Origin: Utricularia gibba
Lineage: Eukaryota > Streptophyta > Magnoliopsida > Lamiales > Lentibulariaceae
DNA: 64,000 nt
Assembly (NCBI GenBank): GCA_002189035.1
Contig: NEEC01000010.1
Location: 806,001 to 870,000, forward strand
Direction of reading: 5' to 3'
In this document: piece by piece, positions 51,501 to 61,744 of the stretch
Numbering within the stretch: the first letter of the stretch is position 1
Layout of the letters: each line of letters begins with the position of its first letter
Translations under genes and position numbers: made by a program
Notes under the pieces: model-generated
Database searches by the model: none
What the model was told of the DNA's origin: nothing
Seen by the model: the letters and a program-made list of their open reading frames with translations, nothing else

Positions 51501-52778
51501 GATCAGAAGGGATGATTCTCTATACAAGAAAAGTGAACATTGTGTTATTTTTGTTATAAAACTGATCATCTCTATTTTTTTTTCAAAAACAAATGTATAA
51601 CTATAAATCATAAATGTATAGTTATATTAACATTTTTTTAAAAAATATGTGATTCTTTTATTTTTTTAAATAATATATAATTTATATTAAAATAAATTTA
51701 CAGTAATCAGCATGTTTCAAATTTTATTCCAAACCTGAAACATAATCAATTTATAAAAAATAACATGATATTTTCATTTAATTTTTTTATTTTTCATTCT
51801 ACATCTTTAAGAATTCTTTTTAAATTTTTTTTCTTTTTCTTCAATAATTTTTTCTTTATTTTTATATTCTTTTTCTATTCATATATCGTTTTATTTTCAA
51901 GTATTCTTTTTATTATTTATACATATATTTTTAGTTTCAATCATACTTTTTTCATTTATTTAAATAAAATCATAATCCCTATTTTGGAAATACAACTCAT
52001 TACACATATAGTCTTCATTTGGAGAAAATTGGTGATGTACTTACTGTTTTCACAAAAAATTAGTTTATGAAATATCTTACTTTTGATATGGTTTGTGAGA
52101 TACCCCATCCCATTTTGTCAAAATTTTGACATTCGCTCCTTAACCTTTATCTGGATTGTGCGTTTTTTTTTTATTTTAAGCTCATATTACCCATCATTCA
52201 ATTGTTTAAAATATTTTAGATCAAGTATGTTCTATTTTTCACTGATTATGTTGTACATCATTTGATAGTTTGGATTATTTGAATCAATTGTTTGTTTGTT
52301 CTTTATTTAAACTCATGTTACGAGTCATTTTATTATTTATAATTATTTGAATTGACTGCTTATTTATTTTTCATTGCAAACTTATATTACACGTTGTCAT
52401 TCAGTCGTTAATCATCAATATGATTGAATGTATATTTACTATTTATTTTGAACATGTAATACTAGGCATTCGATGCTAATTATCGTAAGTAAGGCTAATG
52501 ATGGATCAAAATATTTAATATGTATCATGTACTTGCCACCATTCAATTTTTTTCCAATGAATTTGATTTTTGTTTTGTGTCTGTTTGATTCCAACTCTGA
52601 TGAGGATGAGAGAAAAGATGATGGTGTATGTGATATCAAATTTGTAGCAGCTGTAGTGGAAGGGTGTGTCGTATGATTCCAATGTTCATCATTATATGAT
52701 GAATGCCAGCATAAGTAGATAGAGGGTGAAAAGAAATCTGAATATAGTAAATAGTCTATAATCTCATCTTAGGCCTCG
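48585..52778. other. Kinase leader, then AT-rich intergenic DNA
   Basis: 48.59-48.83 kb is the GC-rich leader and promoter of the kinase gene, with an out-of-frame upstream ORF. Beyond 48.85 kb the DNA is AT-rich. 50.05-50.8 kb has a different composition (C-rich, GATTCTCCCACACTCCCTTAGG) and resembles repeat DNA. 51.57-52.1 kb is extremely T-rich. No gene is supported. Confidence 0.4.
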
Positions 52779-53826
52779 TTGGCGGAATGCCCCTGTGTAA
52801 AAAACAGGTTTGCTGAATACCCCGAGTTCTAAAAGTATTGTCCAAATACGCTTGTTTTGAATTTTTTATTATTTTTATATAAATATATTAAAAATATACA
52901 GTTTGTAATGTATAAATGATATTTATTCAATATTTATATGTATATAATATCAAAAAATTAAAAAACAATAATTATTATAAAAACATAAACATAGAAACAA
53001 CAAATAATTCAATAAAAGTCATTTGACATAATGTTTTTAAAAATGTAATTAAAGATATATATATATATATTTTTTTTATTTATTTGTATCTAAATATTTT
53101 CTTATTCAAAATTTTAATTTTGAATACAATTTTGATTTCAAATTAATTCCATACTTTAAAAATTATAAAATCAAAATTAAAATTTTTATTGCAAAAATAT
53201 TTTTACAAAAACATGTCTTTAATATAATCATAACTTACATCTATAACAAATACAATATTAATCATATACTATTTTAACTATGGATTACATGAATATGAAT
53301 CAAATAATAAATATTTATCATTTAATTTATTACATGTGATTTATGTACATATAAATGTAAGATATGCTTTAGTTTATTTATTTAATTTGTATTTTATTAA
53401 TATCTGATTTATAATGGAATTTATGTAATCGATTTATTCATAAAATTTTTAAATATTATACTTAATGTAAAAAAATTGTATGTAACATAATTTAAAAAGT
53501 TTATTGAAAATATAATAATAAGAGAGAATTATTTATCGTATTATTATTTAAAAATACTTTTATAAATGTATTAATAAATTCAATTGAAAATATAAAAAAG
53601 TAAATTAAAATTTATTTGAAAAAATATGTGTATAAATATATTTTTTTACAAATACATGTATTTTTTTTCCCATATATTATTCATATCTATTTGTTTTATT
53701 ATTTTTTCATACAAAAATTAGGGGTATTCAACAAATAGAACAAAAAGATAGGGTATTCTACAAAGGAACTGAAAAGGTAAGGTATTCAGCAAAGGAGATT
53801 TTTACAGTGGGGTATTATGCTAAATT
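52779..53826. mobile_element. AT-rich foldback/MITE-like element with terminal inverted repeats
   Basis: The left end (about 52779-52830, AATGCCCCTGTGTAAAAAAC and GGTTTGCTGAATACCCC) is the imperfect reverse complement of the right end (about 53770-53826, GGTATTCAGCAAAGG and TTTTTACAGTGGGGTATT). The right end also carries three further GGTATTC-CAAA units at about 30-40 bp spacing. The interior is almost entirely A/T with no coding frame. Non-autonomous DNA elements look like this. It lies next to a Copia relic. The exact ends and target duplication are unresolved. Confidence 0.6.
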
Positions 53827-54600
53827 AACATTCGAATAGACATTAGGAATAATGAGAGGACCATAAGGTGTAGCATGGTTTATAGAACCTTGGTGAGTGA
53901 TGGAGTGGTAACTATAATCACCTATAAAAATCATACTATTTCCACAATTATCAGCATCAGATGCCACATGGGCAGCACCTCCATCATCAGAAGCCCCAAT
54001 ACTAGATTGTTGCATCATGTTTGAGGCTTGGTTCTTCATTATTAGGCATGTGGCCTTGATCAAGAGTTGACCCTGGTATCTAAGGAGTGAACTTAAAAGT
54101 CTAATGAGCAAAATTAGCAAGTATTGGCATAACATCACTGCAACGATCATAATAATGTGCAGCCGTGTGATCAATTCGACTACGAATTTGGTAAGTAGGA
54201 AGTGAGAAGTGACCACCATCTCGTTCTGCACGGCCAAAATTTCAACCACCCCCAAGATTCCAAAAATTACCAAAATTATTAGTTCCCTGAAATCGGGAAT
54301 TTCCACCACTGCCAGAGAAGGCACCTTGCAGATAACCACTAGTTGCATCAGAATATTGATTTGAATAACTGTAATTTTGATATGCAGAATTACGACCACA
54401 ACCACGACGACCATGACCCTAAAATTAGGCATTGGCACCACCATCACTACAACATTTTCAAGTAAATTTAGTGTGTAAAAACATGTTTTGGGCCTATTTT
54501 GCATCAGTCTGCTTGTTGGAGTGAACTTACTATTCATCCAGGTCGAGGAATGGTCATCCCATTTGGGCTGAGCCACATATTTTGACCATTCTACGCAGTA
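53827..54600 (-). mobile_element. Copia relic: gag end and protease/pre-integrase start
   Basis: Read on the minus strand across frames: a Gly/Arg-rich gag tail (GHGRRGCGRN), a NQYSDATSGYLQGAFSGSGG-like spacer, an RIDHTAAHYYDRC remnant of the gag knuckle, then FIGDYSYHSITHQGSINH with NVYSN. The last corresponds to the conserved VGDGS-LPITHTGS...NVLYVP stretch after Copia protease. Frames shift repeatedly. The long minus frame 53815-54576 is mostly a Val-rich wrong-frame translation of this decayed DNA. Confidence 0.55.
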
Positions 54601-55384
54601 TTTATTAGTCTAGTGGTAAAATGAGAATTATGCATCTATATAGGCGAGGAGATAAGAAAACCAACGGAAACAAGGAACGAGGAGAGCGAAGCCTCCCCAA
54701 GGCATGGAATAGGGGCAGGTGATCGAGTAGAGAGAGAGAATGAAGATTTCAAACGTAGGGAGAGATTTTTCGGTGAGTTTGAACTAGTTTCAGGGATGAA
54801 GGAGGAACAGTTCCAGTGTGACAGTGGAACTTACCTCCAACGCCTAGAGCTCGTGGAATAGAAATCTGTCTGTGTGAAGAAGACGACAGAAGCAGTTCTT
54901 GAGTGACACTGGAGCTACATCCATCGTCCAAAACGACAGCATAACACTTGAAACCTTCCTAGCTAGCTTTAGAACCAATCTACACGAGAAGAAGAAGATG
55001 AACGATACACTAAACTAACTTAGAGACTTGAACAAACACTTTACTCTCTGTATTTTATATCCGTGCTTACTTTCATGAACATTCTCGTATTTTACATTTC
55101 CAACTTGAACGTTTACCTTGTTTGAATGCCTTCAACTTAGCATGCTTTAGGTTATTTCTTCAACTTAGCCTGCTTTAGGTTGTATTGTTTTCACATGTAA
55201 ATCAAAACATTGACTAAAGCATGCTTAGATTATTTCTTAAACATGGTTAATTTTTGTATTAAAGTGTAATATTTATTTTTTAACTTTGAGAAATGCTGTT
55301 TTACGTATTCTATTGCTTGTCTTTAGTGTAGAAACCCTTTCCAGAATTTTATTAATTTCTTTAAAGTAGAAAGCCATTACCCGA
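54601..55384. other. Intergenic
   Basis: Moderate GC to 55.0 kb, possibly the continuation of the Copia relic towards its 5' end, then AT-rich DNA with a short duplicated phrase (CTTCAACTTAGC-TGCTTTAGGTT at about 55130 and 55159). No gene is supported. Confidence 0.35.
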
Positions 55385-57180
55385 TGATAAATGAAAAATA
55401 TGAACGTCGTTAAAATGCAAATTTTTATATCGAATAAAATTTATAACCTAATACATATTGAAGCAAAATACAATTATGAGCATAATGATTAGGGTCGAAC
55501 ACGAAGAATAGGTGATTATCATGTTATTATCAATGTATGTAATCAATGTCATACTGACAGATTTGATCTTAACTAGGACTAAGGCAGAATTACGATGGAA
55601 TACAGTAAATAAAAGTAACAAACTTTTGAACTCGGTTGCTTCTAAAATGAAATAGGTGGTGCCTTGGGACTCCTAGGGGATGTATACTTATCACTAAACA
55701 TATTCATACAAACCATAAATCAAACATCTAACAAGCAAAGTCTAGGTCTACCCGAACTCTTGTTTTCTCCTAATTTTTGGTCTACTTTTAATTAGGATTG
55801 TCAAAATGAATGTCACTTCTTCTCCCTCCTGGATCTATCATGATTTGATAAAGAAGTAGTGTAATCTATGGTTTACAAGATCAAATGATTGATTAGTACA
55901 TTACACCCCTTTGACCCCAAGTCACCCCTCTAAGTGATTAGTCACTCATAATAAAGGAAAAGAAAGCATTTATAACATATTCTAAGCAACGTTTGGATTT
56001 GAAAACTAAACGACAACATAAGATGCATAACAGAACCTAAACAGCAAATTGTTCACATAAGAAAACTAGAACTAATCTCAGCTAGAAACAGTGTTCTTTA
56101 AGAGTAGAAGAAATCTTCAAAGGAGAGCTTGCATAATGGTTTTATCTTCTTTGTATTCCATGGTTATGCTACTCTCTCCTACTAGATCTCCCTTCAAGAA
56201 TTGTTTTTCGTGTTCTTCAATAGAGAGATATTTTCTCTTTCATCATTATTTTCAAAATCTTTTTCTTCTCTTCCTTGGAATTTAATTATACTTCTTTCAG
56301 CTTTTTTTCCATATCCTCTACCATTTCAATGTGCTCTTTTTGACTCCTAGGGAATTGAGTTGATCGACAATTGTTGCATTGCTTCAGGAAACAATTAAAA
56401 TTGATGTTGGGACTAAATTAGATTTAGTCCCAACTAGGAATAAAGCACATGACTGCAGTACTAGTCGCAAAAGCATAGAAATTCATGCTAGAACTTGGGT
56501 TTTGTGGCAAAATATTAGACTTTTTTCTACTCCAAAACACTCAAAAATATGTGTTATTACTTGACAAAACCCTTTGTTTAATCCGGCTTGCGGCATATGA
56601 CTTGCAATTCAAAATCATTTGCTCCTTGTGGATCGATGTGGACTTGACACTATTGCATTATTTTCTTCATGAATATTATGTAGAATACTTGTTGAGTTTT
56701 ATAAATTTTATTTGATGGAAAAAACTTTTAGAAATGTAACACCTTTAGAATTTTACGTCCATCACAGGGGATCTTGCTCTGCATTAACACATCCAATCAG
56801 CTATGAAAATGCCAATTCTAGAAACACCTTGTTTTGAATTCGCAACACCATCTTGGTAAAAATCGCCAAGTGATTCAGGTGCACCTTACATTTTTATTCC
56901 TTTAAAAAAACAACTTAGTTTTATTATTAAATACGAGTAATGTTATTAAAAAATAAAAATGTAGAAACACGAATTCCTTTAAAAAAACAATTTACATTTT
57001 TTTTATTTTTGTCCTCAATTTTTATAATTGATATTCTGTAAATAAATAGAATATTTTATAAAGTATATTTATTGGACAAAAACATAGCAAAATTGGCAGT
57101 ATTTGCAATCAGACTTAAATCCTGACATAAAATTTTATTTGACATGACATGAATGTTTTTTTAATGTTAAATCACATATT
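55385..57180. repeat. Long direct repeat, copy B (LTR-like)
   Basis: Begins TGATAAATGAAAAATATG, matching the start of copy A (32247). From 56041 to its end at 57180 it is nearly identical to copy C (57811-58890); for example, 56732-56886 and 58516-58673 differ by very few bases. Both end at the same AAATCACATATT. Copy B alone has about 76 extra bp at 56914-56990 bounded by TTCCTTTAAAAAAACAA repeats. It is probably a retroelement LTR. Confidence 0.7.
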
Positions 57181-57230
57181 CATTATATATTAATGACAGT
57201 GGTAGTATTGTGAGGTCATTGACCAGTTTC

Positions 57231-57780
57231 CTGGGTTCGCTTGCATGATATTGGCAAGCTTTTCACTTATTCATCAAGTCCATAATATCATGCTTCATGG
57301 TTGGCCACTAATATCCACTTCTCAATGTCTTTTTGCATAGGGATCATATGCCGATATGGCTACCGTACTCCCCTTCATGCCAATCGGCAATAGGCTCCTG
57401 AGACTGCTCTCTTCCAATACATCTTAGCAAGGGCCCACAAAAAGCTTTTTATAGAGAGCTCCCTCGAGCATCAAATATCTTCATGCTCTAATTCCCATTT
57501 TTCGAGGCTTTAGCCTATCGGTTGGCTTTTCCCCCATTTGTAGGAACTGAATATATAGTTCCATCCAATCCTCATGAGGGCTCAGCTGAGGAGAGATATC
57601 ATTCACGGGTTGATGACAGATGTGATTTACCGCTTGTAGAGTTACTGAAGGTTGGTCTTGTAACCGAATTACCACACTTCCTTCTCTCAGATCATGAAAC
57701 CCCCCCCCCCCCCCCCCCCCGCAAACCGAGCCAGGCTATCTACCGATATGTTCCTTTCGTGAGCTATGTGTGATAACGTG
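57231..57780 (-). mobile_element. Ty3/Gypsy fragment: RNase H end to H2C2 zinc finger
   Basis: Minus strand: VDSLARFA (57724-57747, end of RNase H), then HEDWMELYIQFL...KMGIRA (57480-57580), then WPTMKHDIMDL and ACQYHA at 57245-57320 (integrase zinc-finger region, with stops). The fragment sits between direct repeats B and C and is cut on both sides, so the element was internally deleted. Confidence 0.75.
57700..57720 (+). repeat. C21 homopolymer
   Basis: Twenty-one consecutive C (poly-G on the other strand) directly after the SLARFA codons of the Gypsy fragment. It is striking in such AT-rich DNA. Its exact length is likely unreliable because of sequencing or polymerase slippage. Confidence 0.85.
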
Positions 57781-57810
57781 AACTCTCTGCCGATATGTTC
57801 CTTTCATGGC

Positions 57811-58890
57811 ATAACAGAACATAAGCAGTAAATTGTTCACGTAAGAAAACTAGAACTAGTCTCAGCTAGAAACAATGTTCTTCAAGAGTAGAAGAAATCT
57901 TCAACGGAGAGCTTGCATCATGGTTTCATCTTCTTTGTCCTTCATGGTTCTGCTACTCCCTTCTACCAGATCTCCCTCCCAGAATTGTTTTTCATGTTCT
58001 TCAATGAAGAGATATTTTTTCTTTCCTTATTATTTTCAAAATCCTTTTCTTCTCTTCCTTAGAATTTGATTGTACTTCCTTCAGTTTTTTGTTCATATCC
58101 TCTGCAATTTCACTGTGCTCTTTTCGACTCCTAGGGAACTAAGTTGGCCGACAATTGCTGCATTGCTCTGGAAACAATTAAAAATGGTGTTGAGACTAAA
58201 TCATAGATTTAGTCCCAACTAGAAATAAAACATGCAACATTCAGTACTAGTCGCAAAAGCATAGAAATTCATGCTAGAACTTGGGTTTTGTGTCAAAATA
58301 TTAGACATTTTACTACTCCTAAACACTCAAAAATATGGTTATTACCCGAAAAAACCTTCTGTTTAATCCTGCTTACGGCATATGACTTGTAATTAAAAAT
58401 CGTTTGCTCCTTGTGGATCAATGTAGACTTGCCACTATTGCATTATTTTCTTCATGAATGTTATGCAGAATGCTTGTTGAGTTTTATAAATTTTATTTGA
58501 TGGAAAAAACTTTTAGGAATGCAACACCTTTAGAATTTTACGTCCATCACAGGGGATCTTGCTCTGCATTAACACACCCAATCAGCTATGAAAATGCCAA
58601 TTCTAGAAACACCTTGTTTTGAATTCGCTACACCATCTTGGTAAAAATCGCCAAGTGATTCAGGTGCACCTTATATTTTTATTCCTTTAAAAAAACAACT
58701 TACATTTTTTTTTCATTTTTGTCCTCAATTTTTATAATTGATATTCTGTAAATAAATAGAATATTTTATAAAGCATATTTATTGGACAAAAACATAGCAA
58801 AGTTGGTAGTATTTGCAATCAGACTTAAATCCTGACATAAAATTTTATTTGACATGACATGAATGTTTTTTTAATGTTAAATCACATATT
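57811..58890. repeat. Long direct repeat, copy C (5'-truncated)
   Basis: Same orientation as copy B; it corresponds to 56041-57180 but lacks the first about 650 bp, where it abuts the Gypsy fragment. It matches copy A more weakly over its first about 520 bp. Confidence 0.75.
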
Positions 58891-60345
58891 AATGAAACAT
58901 GTTGATATTTAATGTTGTGCATTATATATTCAATTTAATATAGTAAATGATATAAATACAATATTATGCTTTTTATTCCAAAAAAGATTTTAATATAAAT
59001 ATCTATTATGTATATTATATTAATATTGTGAAGTATACTATTACTAATTTTTTAAAATAATAATCATGTGCAAGCGGAATGGAACCAAATCAATGAATGC
59101 CTGGTTGGCTGCTTCTTGTCTTCCATAAATAAACACTTATGAGGGTTTCGGTGGTGATGCGGGAGGGATGGGTGCTCTCAGTCTCCATTCATACCCATCA
59201 TAATTCAATTGCACTGCTTTCCCTGCCCACCCCCAATTTTATATTTGGTTCCTAATCTTTTAAAAAAAATCGCGAACAAAATTAATATGAGATATGAATA
59301 TGATAAAAAAAACCTATACAATTCATTTCATATGTCACACTTCCATCTATTTGAAAAACGAGTAAATGGAAAAAACAGATATCTAATAAATATAAAACAT
59401 AATAACAAATTAAGAAAAATAAGAAAAGGTAAACACTTTACACTCTGATGGGCGTGGGTTACCGTGGGTAATTAAAATAAACCACGGGTAATGTGTTATT
59501 TAAATAAATAAATTTATTTTATTTGATGTATTTTAATGGTAATTAAAATAGTTATGGGTATTAGAAATGAAGTAAATTAATTTGTAAAACAATTAAAATA
59601 AATTAAAGTAAACCCTACAATCCACCCACCAAATAATCCATGCCCTTATTCCTTCCGCCGCACCACCACCACCTCCTCCTCCTCCTCACACCGCCGTTTG
59701 GCGGGAAGTCCCAGACCGGCGTGGGCCTGTCGCCGTCGCCACCACAGCAGCCTCCATCGACTCAAGTTCCGCCCAATTCTTTTGCAACCAAGGTATGGGT
59801 TTGTGCGAAAATTGTTTATGTCTTTAATTTAGGTTTTTTGGATTGTTTTTTATTCTGATATTGGTGGGAATTTAATTTTAGGGTTTGGAATGATTTAAAG
59901 TTTAAAGGTTCATGTAAGATTTTATTTTTTATAGTCAATTGAAGAAATGATTTCTTTATTATTTGTCTAAAAAGCGTTTTTTAATCCAATGATAATGATT
60001 CGTCTTTATAAAAATGATTTTTACGTAAATAAATAACTTTTTATTTTATTAAATGATGCATTATGTAAAGAAATGATTTACTTTTCATTTAAACAAGTAT
60101 TTGCTATGTAAATAACTTTTATTGTTACAAAAAATGTTTTTTTATTTTTCTTTTTTTTTTAAGAATGATTTATTATTGGAATAAATGATACTTTTCTTTT
60201 CTAAAATATTCATTCAATAAGAAATAATTTTTTTAATTTAATAAAGAAATTTTTGGTGTAACAAAAGATGAATTTTTATTTGCTTGTTTTTAAACATTAT
60301 TTGTAATTAAATAACTAGTTTTCATTTATATTTGCTTGTAGTGCG
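58891..60345. other. AT-rich intergenic with one exon-like island
   Basis: AT-rich except 59100-59230 and 59630-59800. Nothing in 58.9-59.1 or 59.8-60.35 kb is recognised. Confidence 0.4.
59640..59792 (+). CDS. Possible first exon of an unidentified gene
   Basis: GC-rich island in AT-rich DNA. ATG at 59640 opens 51 codons, rich in His, Leu, Pro and Ser (CCACCACC and CTCCTCCT repeats), ending at AAG|GTATGG, a good 5' splice site. The product is unknown. Splicing to the next coding island at 60352 does not keep phase, so its continuation is not established. It could also be a chance frame in a GC-rich insert. Confidence 0.3.
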
Positions 60346-60351
60346 ATAGAA

Positions 60352-61500
60352 GTAGTCGATAATGTGAGGGTAAGGTATTATGTTCCTGAAGATTATACGT
60401 TATTCATGCCGGAGGAATGGGAGACAATTGACGATGAGCCACCTAGCAGAGTAGGTGCCACTGGGTTCTCAGTTGCCTTGAGCCATATGGAATGTGGTCT
60501 TCGACTCCCGCTTCACTCGTTCAACGAGATAGTGCTGCGAGCTATGGGAGTGCCTCTCGCCCGTATCACTCCTCAGTCGGTAGGGACGATTAGAGCATTT
60601 ATCATGATGTGTGAGGAAGAGGATGCGCCATGTGATTTGCGTGCCTTCCGTTCAATTGTAGAGGTCATTGCTCTACGCGATGGCCGCTTCTCGATACGAC
60701 CGCTCCGGGGGTCGGGTATCCACTTCGGGTTCCCACAGTCATTCGGCTCATGGTGGCGCACTTTTCTGTGGATACGTCCACCTTTGGAAGACGTGTATCG
60801 CATCCCTCGAGTTTTGGAGCCGGGTGTCACAGGCAAGATAAAAGGTAATATTTTTTGTTTACTTGTTCATCTATTTCAATTTTAATGTGGCTTCATTTCA
60901 TCTCTTTGTCTCCTAGGCGTGAGGGCATATGATAAGGAGACCCGTGATTTACTATTGTCAGCTTGGGTGGCCAAGGGTTATACGATGCCCATGATTGTAA
61001 GAAGTCTGTAGCTCACTAACTGGGAGCCTTAGTGCTCGAGAGATTAGGCAAGAATTCTGGAAGAAAACTGTATAAAAAAATATATTTGGTTACATATACG
61101 ATGCCCATCATGATCACTGATGAGGAGGGTATGTAATTTTACGTGTTATTCAAATTTGAGTATTGCTTTTGAATGATATGTTCTAGGTTCCCAGCGGCTT
61201 ACAAGGGGTGCGCCTGCATCGTATAGTCGTGATCCTCGACGTTATCGTCAGGTTACTCCCGACGATGACATCGATCTGGGCGATGGGGAGCCATCCCATG
61301 ATATGCCACCTCAGATTCATCCTATGGAAGCTGAAATCCAGCGATTGCAACGGGAGTTGGAGGCACGGGATCAAGAGGTGGATGAGTGGAGGAGAAAGTA
61401 CATGGAACGCGATGAAGCGCTCCTTCAAACACAGACCAAGACCAGAGAGGAGTCTGCAGAGCGCTCCTCAACTCATGTACCACGAACCGTGCGACGGGTG
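60352..61500 (+). CDS. Gypsy-type transposon protein (Transposase_28-like) with coiled coil
   Basis: Exon pieces: about 60352..60844, 60917..60996, one near 61090..61130, and 61187..61500. The first reads YYVPEDYTLFMPEEWETID...MECGLRLPLHSFNEIVLRAMG...ITPQSVGTIRAFIMMCEE. This is the pattern of the N-terminal domain found in plant putative gypsy-type transposon proteins (Pfam Transposase_28 as I recall it). The last exon holds a heptad-rich coiled coil (MEAEIQRLQRELEARDQEVD). It continues without a stop into the HAD-like segment at 61501. The domain is a transposon hallmark, not a host gene. The third exon is uncertain; a CGATGCCCAT phrase occurs both at 60983 and 61098. Confidence 0.5.
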
Positions 61501-61742
61501 ATGAAGTTGCTCATTCTAGACGTGAATGGCTTGCTTGCTCATGTCATTCATGGGCAAGTCAACAGGTCTCCAAATAGACGGATGGGAAACGGGACAGCCT
61601 GTAAGTTATTTAATTTCCATTGTGACTTTTATAATGCTTTCTAATCCCTCCCGTCTTTGGATGCAGTGTTTATTAGGCCGCATGTTTCGAGGTTCCTGCA
61701 ATTATGCTTCGCCTATTTCGACGTCGCTGTATGGTCGTCAAG
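61501..61742 (+). pseudogene. HAD-like phosphatase (NIF/FCP1-type) fragment, interrupted
   Basis: Two exons, 61501..61600 and 61667..61742. They read MKLLILDVNGLLAHVIHG, then LFIRPHVSRFLQLCFAYFD and VAVWSSR. This is the start of the plant NIF/FCP1-like HAD domain. Plant members often show DVNGLL in place of the catalytic DxDxT, as here. The second exon ends at a good donor (AG|GT, 61742). The expected remainder (motifs II-IV) is absent because a Copia element begins within about 15 bp, on the opposite strand. The upstream coiled-coil frame runs into it without a stop, so a transposon-host chimera is possible. Confidence 0.6.
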
Positions 61743-61744
61743 GT

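Noticed and set aside
53815-54576. 253-codon minus-strand frame with long Val runs
   Set aside because: Family-like residues (gag tail, post-protease motif) appear only when other frames are read, so this frame is a by-product of decayed Copia DNA.
59640-60844. Joining the GC-rich exon-like island to the transposon-type gene
   Set aside because: The splice phases are incompatible (a phase-0 end against an acceptor that needs two carried bases).
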